Source of the DNA: JAAGZL01 sp050297535
GTDB taxonomy: Bacteria; Pseudomonadota; Gammaproteobacteria; Chromatiales; Chromatiaceae
NCBI GenBank assembly: GCA_050297535.1
Contig: JBNKSV010000009.1
Coordinates: forward strand, 3,634-67,633
Direction of reading: 5' to 3'
Length of the DNA stretch: 64,000 nucleotides
The notes beneath the pieces are model-generated. The model worked only from the letters and a program-made list of their open reading frames with translations, made no database searches and had not been told where the DNA came from. A program made the position numbers and the translations under genes. Below, one piece after another: positions 62,046 through 64,000 of the stretch. Within the stretch, counting starts at the first letter, position 1, and each line of letters starts with the position of its first letter.

Positions 62046-64000
62046 ATGTACAGCAAACTTATCCAGAACCATGTCCTGGCCAATCTCAGCTTCGCGCTGG
62101 TCCTGGTGGTGGGCTTCCTATCCTACGGACTGATGCCACGTGAGCAGGACCCCACCATAAACTTCAACTGGATCCACATATCCACCATCCTGCCTGGGGC
62201 CTCTGCCGGGGATGTGGAGAAACGCATCACCGAGGTGATCGAAGACAACATCCGCAAGGTTTCGGATATAAAGTTTGTCTCGAGCGTCAGCCGCGAGGGA
62301 ATATCCGCCATCCTGGTTCGGTTTGAAGATATAGACGAAAGGAGCTTCGACAAGCGACTCACGGATCTGCGGCGTGAGGTGCAGGATGCCGAGAACGAAC
62401 TACCGGAAGACGCCACCACCCCATTCGTATTTGAGGTTACCTCTTCCAACGCCTTCCCTAGCGCCATCGTTGCGGTGGTTGGTACGGCGGACGACGAGAC
62501 CCTGCGGCGTCAGGCCGAGAATACTCTGAAGGACCTGGAACAGCTAAAGGGCGCCGGACGCATCCTGTCCGCCGCCCTGCATGACCCGGAACTACAGATC
62601 AACTTTATACCGGAGCGCTTGGAACAGGCCGGGATCAGCCCCAGCCAACTGGCCGACACCGTGGCCCGCACCTTTCAGGATTTTGCCGCAGGCAACACCA
62701 GGATCAATGACCAGAGTTGGCTGGTGCGCATCATCGGACGGGATAGCGATCCCAGTTATCTGGCGTCACTCCCGGTGGCCGGGGTGGATGGTGAAATCGT
62801 ACTTGGCGATCTGGCGGAGGTGGTGCGCGCCCGGGAAGAGGCCAGCGCCCTGGTGCGTTATAACGGCCACCCCGCCGTGATGCTTTCCGTCACCAAAAAG
62901 GAGGGAGCCAACACCCTGGAGTTGGTCGAAACCATCACCAAATACGTGGAGGAACGCAACCGTTTTAGTGACCGCACCGGGGTAAAGCTGGTCCTGATCG
63001 ACGACCAAACCGACATCACCCGCAACGCCCTGAACATCATGCAAACCAACGCTCTGCTAGGTCTGCTACTGGTGCTATTCGTGACCTGGCTGTTTCTCGG
63101 CAGCCGCATCTCCATCCTCACCACTATCGGTATACCGTTCATCCTGGCCGGTACCTTCTGGGTACTGCGCAGTCTGGACCAGACCCTGAACGTCACCGTC
63201 CTGCTGGGAGTTGTGATCAGTCTGGGCATGCTGGTGGATGATGCCGTGGTAGTGGTGGAGTCCATCTACTACCGACTGCAGCGCGGCACCCCCATCATGC
63301 CTGCGATCGTCGAATCCATGCGCGAGGTGGTGGCCCCGGTGACTTCGGCGGTACTCACCACCATGGCCGCCTTTCTGCCCCTGATGCTGTTGCCCGGCAT
63401 CCTGGGCAAATACATGCTGGTCATACCTATGGTGGTGACCATTGCCCTCGCCGCCAGCCTGGTTGAGGCCTATTGGATGTTACCCGCCCACATCCTGGGG
63501 GCCAACATCAACTTCAATCGTCCATCCCGCATCCAGCAATATCGCACCGACGCCCTGCACTGGATTCGCATCAAATACACCAAGATATTGGTCAAGGCCA
63601 TGCGCTGGCCCAAGACCCTGCTCATCACCATCTTTCTGACATTTGTGATGGCCGTCCTGGCCACCGTAGGCGGACTGGTAAAACTGGATTTTTTCGCCTC
63701 CGATCCACTTAGGGTCTTCTATATAAATATCGAGATGCCAGCAGGCACCCCACTGGAACTTACCCTGGACAAGGCAGAGCAGATAGAGGAGAAGGTCAGG
63801 AACCATGTCAAACCGGAAGAGGTACGCAACATCATCCGCTTCTCCGGTCAGATGTTCACCGAGACCGCCCCCTTCTACGGCGACCACTACTGCCAGGTAC
63901 TGGTGGCGCTGAACCCGGAGACCGAAGAGATGCGCACCCTGGATGAGATGATCGAATCCATGCGCGCAGATATCGAGTCCACGCCAGGACCCAGCAAGAT
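62046..64000 (+). CDS. RND efflux transporter permease (partial, runs off end)
   Basis: The first 651 codons of an RND-family inner-membrane pump, about two thirds of a usual length near 1,000 residues; no stop is reached. It begins MYSKLIQNHVLANLSFALVL, has the porter-domain REQDPTINFNWIHIST, and in TM4 the proton-relay pair Asp398-Asp399 in GMLVDDAVVVVES. Membrane segments 2-6 cluster around 335-475, and a seventh after about 530. The first gap after the adaptor gene is 14 bases. The substrate cannot be told. Context points to export of a small toxic compound sensed by PadR. Confidence 0.93.
   Translation, partial: MYSKLIQNHVLANLSFALVLVVGFLSYGLMPREQDPTINFNWIHISTILPGASAGDVEKRITEVIEDNIRKVSDIKFVSSVSREGISAILVRFEDIDERSFDKRLTDLRREVQDAENELPEDATTPFVFEVTSSNAFPSAIVAVVGTADDETLRRQAENTLKDLEQLKGAGRILSAALHDPELQINFIPERLEQAGISPSQLADTVARTFQDFAAGNTRINDQSWLVRIIGRDSDPSYLASLPVAGVDGEIVLGDLAEVVRAREEASALVRYNGHPAVMLSVTKKEGANTLELVETITKYVEERNRFSDRTGVKLVLIDDQTDITRNALNIMQTNALLGLLLVLFVTWLFLGSRISILTTIGIPFILAGTFWVLRSLDQTLNVTVLLGVVISLGMLVDDAVVVVESIYYRLQRGTPIMPAIVESMREVVAPVTSAVLTTMAAFLPLMLLPGILGKYMLVIPMVVTIALAASLVEAYWMLPAHILGANINFNRPSRIQQYRTDALHWIRIKYTKILVKAMRWPKTLLITIFLTFVMAVLATVGGLVKLDFFASDPLRVFYINIEMPAGTPLELTLDKAEQIEEKVRNHVKPEEVRNIIRFSGQMFTETAPFYGDHYCQVLVALNPETEEMRTLDEMIESMRADIESTPGPSK

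Noticed and set aside
1..64000. CRISPR arrays, transposases, integrases or phage genes
   Set aside because: None was found in reading all gaps and coding frames. The accessory blocks carry no mobility genes.

Overview
The window reads as a chromosomal segment of a free-living, motile, Gram-negative gammaproteobacterium of moderate GC content. It carries LptD and SurA for an LPS outer membrane, c-type cytochromes, two chemoreceptors with FliA-type promoters, and gammaproteobacterial gene orders such as hemA-prfA-prmC, mreBCD-mrdA-rodA, accB-accC-prmA-dusB-fis and lptD-surA-pdxA. The mix, with GatCAB beside mreB and a D-amino-acid transaminase between dacA and ybeD, resembles Chromatiales-like or sulfur-oxidising lineages, but genus cannot be fixed from sequence alone. 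Nearly all genes are intact housekeeping genes; no prophage, transposase, integrase or CRISPR array was seen.

Layout. 1-2.8 kb (minus): a TPR protein, ispE and a tRNA-Gln whose T-loop runs into a hairpin-rich repeat. 3-7.3 kb: FHA-GGDEF cyclase, hemA, prfA, prmC. 7.4-9.9 kb: accessory block of a sialidase-like Asp-box protein and two unknown membrane proteins. 9.9-13 kb: gltA (minus), moeB, a methyltransferase. 13-15.4 kb: soluble zinc-type chemoreceptor, lysine-rich protein, small secreted protein. 15.4-18.6 kb: gatCAB (minus). 18.8-29.1 kb: a long cell-wall and lipoate run, mreBCD-mrdA-rodA-mltB-rlpA-dacA-dat-ybeD-lipB. 29.2-31.9 kb: a chemoreceptor with a heme c motif in its sensor domain and two small cytochromes. 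32-38.8 kb: mdh, lipA, ydcF-like, fxsA, cutA, dsbD, a TlpA-like thioredoxin, aroQ. 38.9-47 kb: accBC, prmA, a DUF3426 protein, dusB, fis, purH, purD. 47-58 kb: phzF-like, amgK, lptD, surA, pdxA, an ankyrin protein, apaH, a DUF6524 protein, folA, thyA, lgt. 58-64 kb: XRE regulator, DUF2721 protein, rlmI, then a PadR-led RND efflux operon that runs off the window end.

Themes. Peptidoglycan and envelope building dominates: elongasome, PG hydrolases, LptD assembly with SurA and the Dsb pathway, Lgt, and a sugar kinase for wall recycling. Several textbook gene neighbours are missing and replaced: no lolB beside ispE, no rsmA-apaG between pdxA and apaH, no murU next to amgK, lipB and lipA split by a sensory/cytochrome block, and prmC and moeB split by the sialidase-like block and gltA.

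The observations most worth checking are the tRNA-Gln gene that loses its 3' half at a repeat, the apparent ATC start codon of mreC behind a strong Shine-Dalgarno site, the heme-motif chemoreceptor with a near-consensus FliA promoter next to two cytochromes, the three-gene sialidase-like block, and the PadR/RND operon with a near-consensus sigma-70 promoter.
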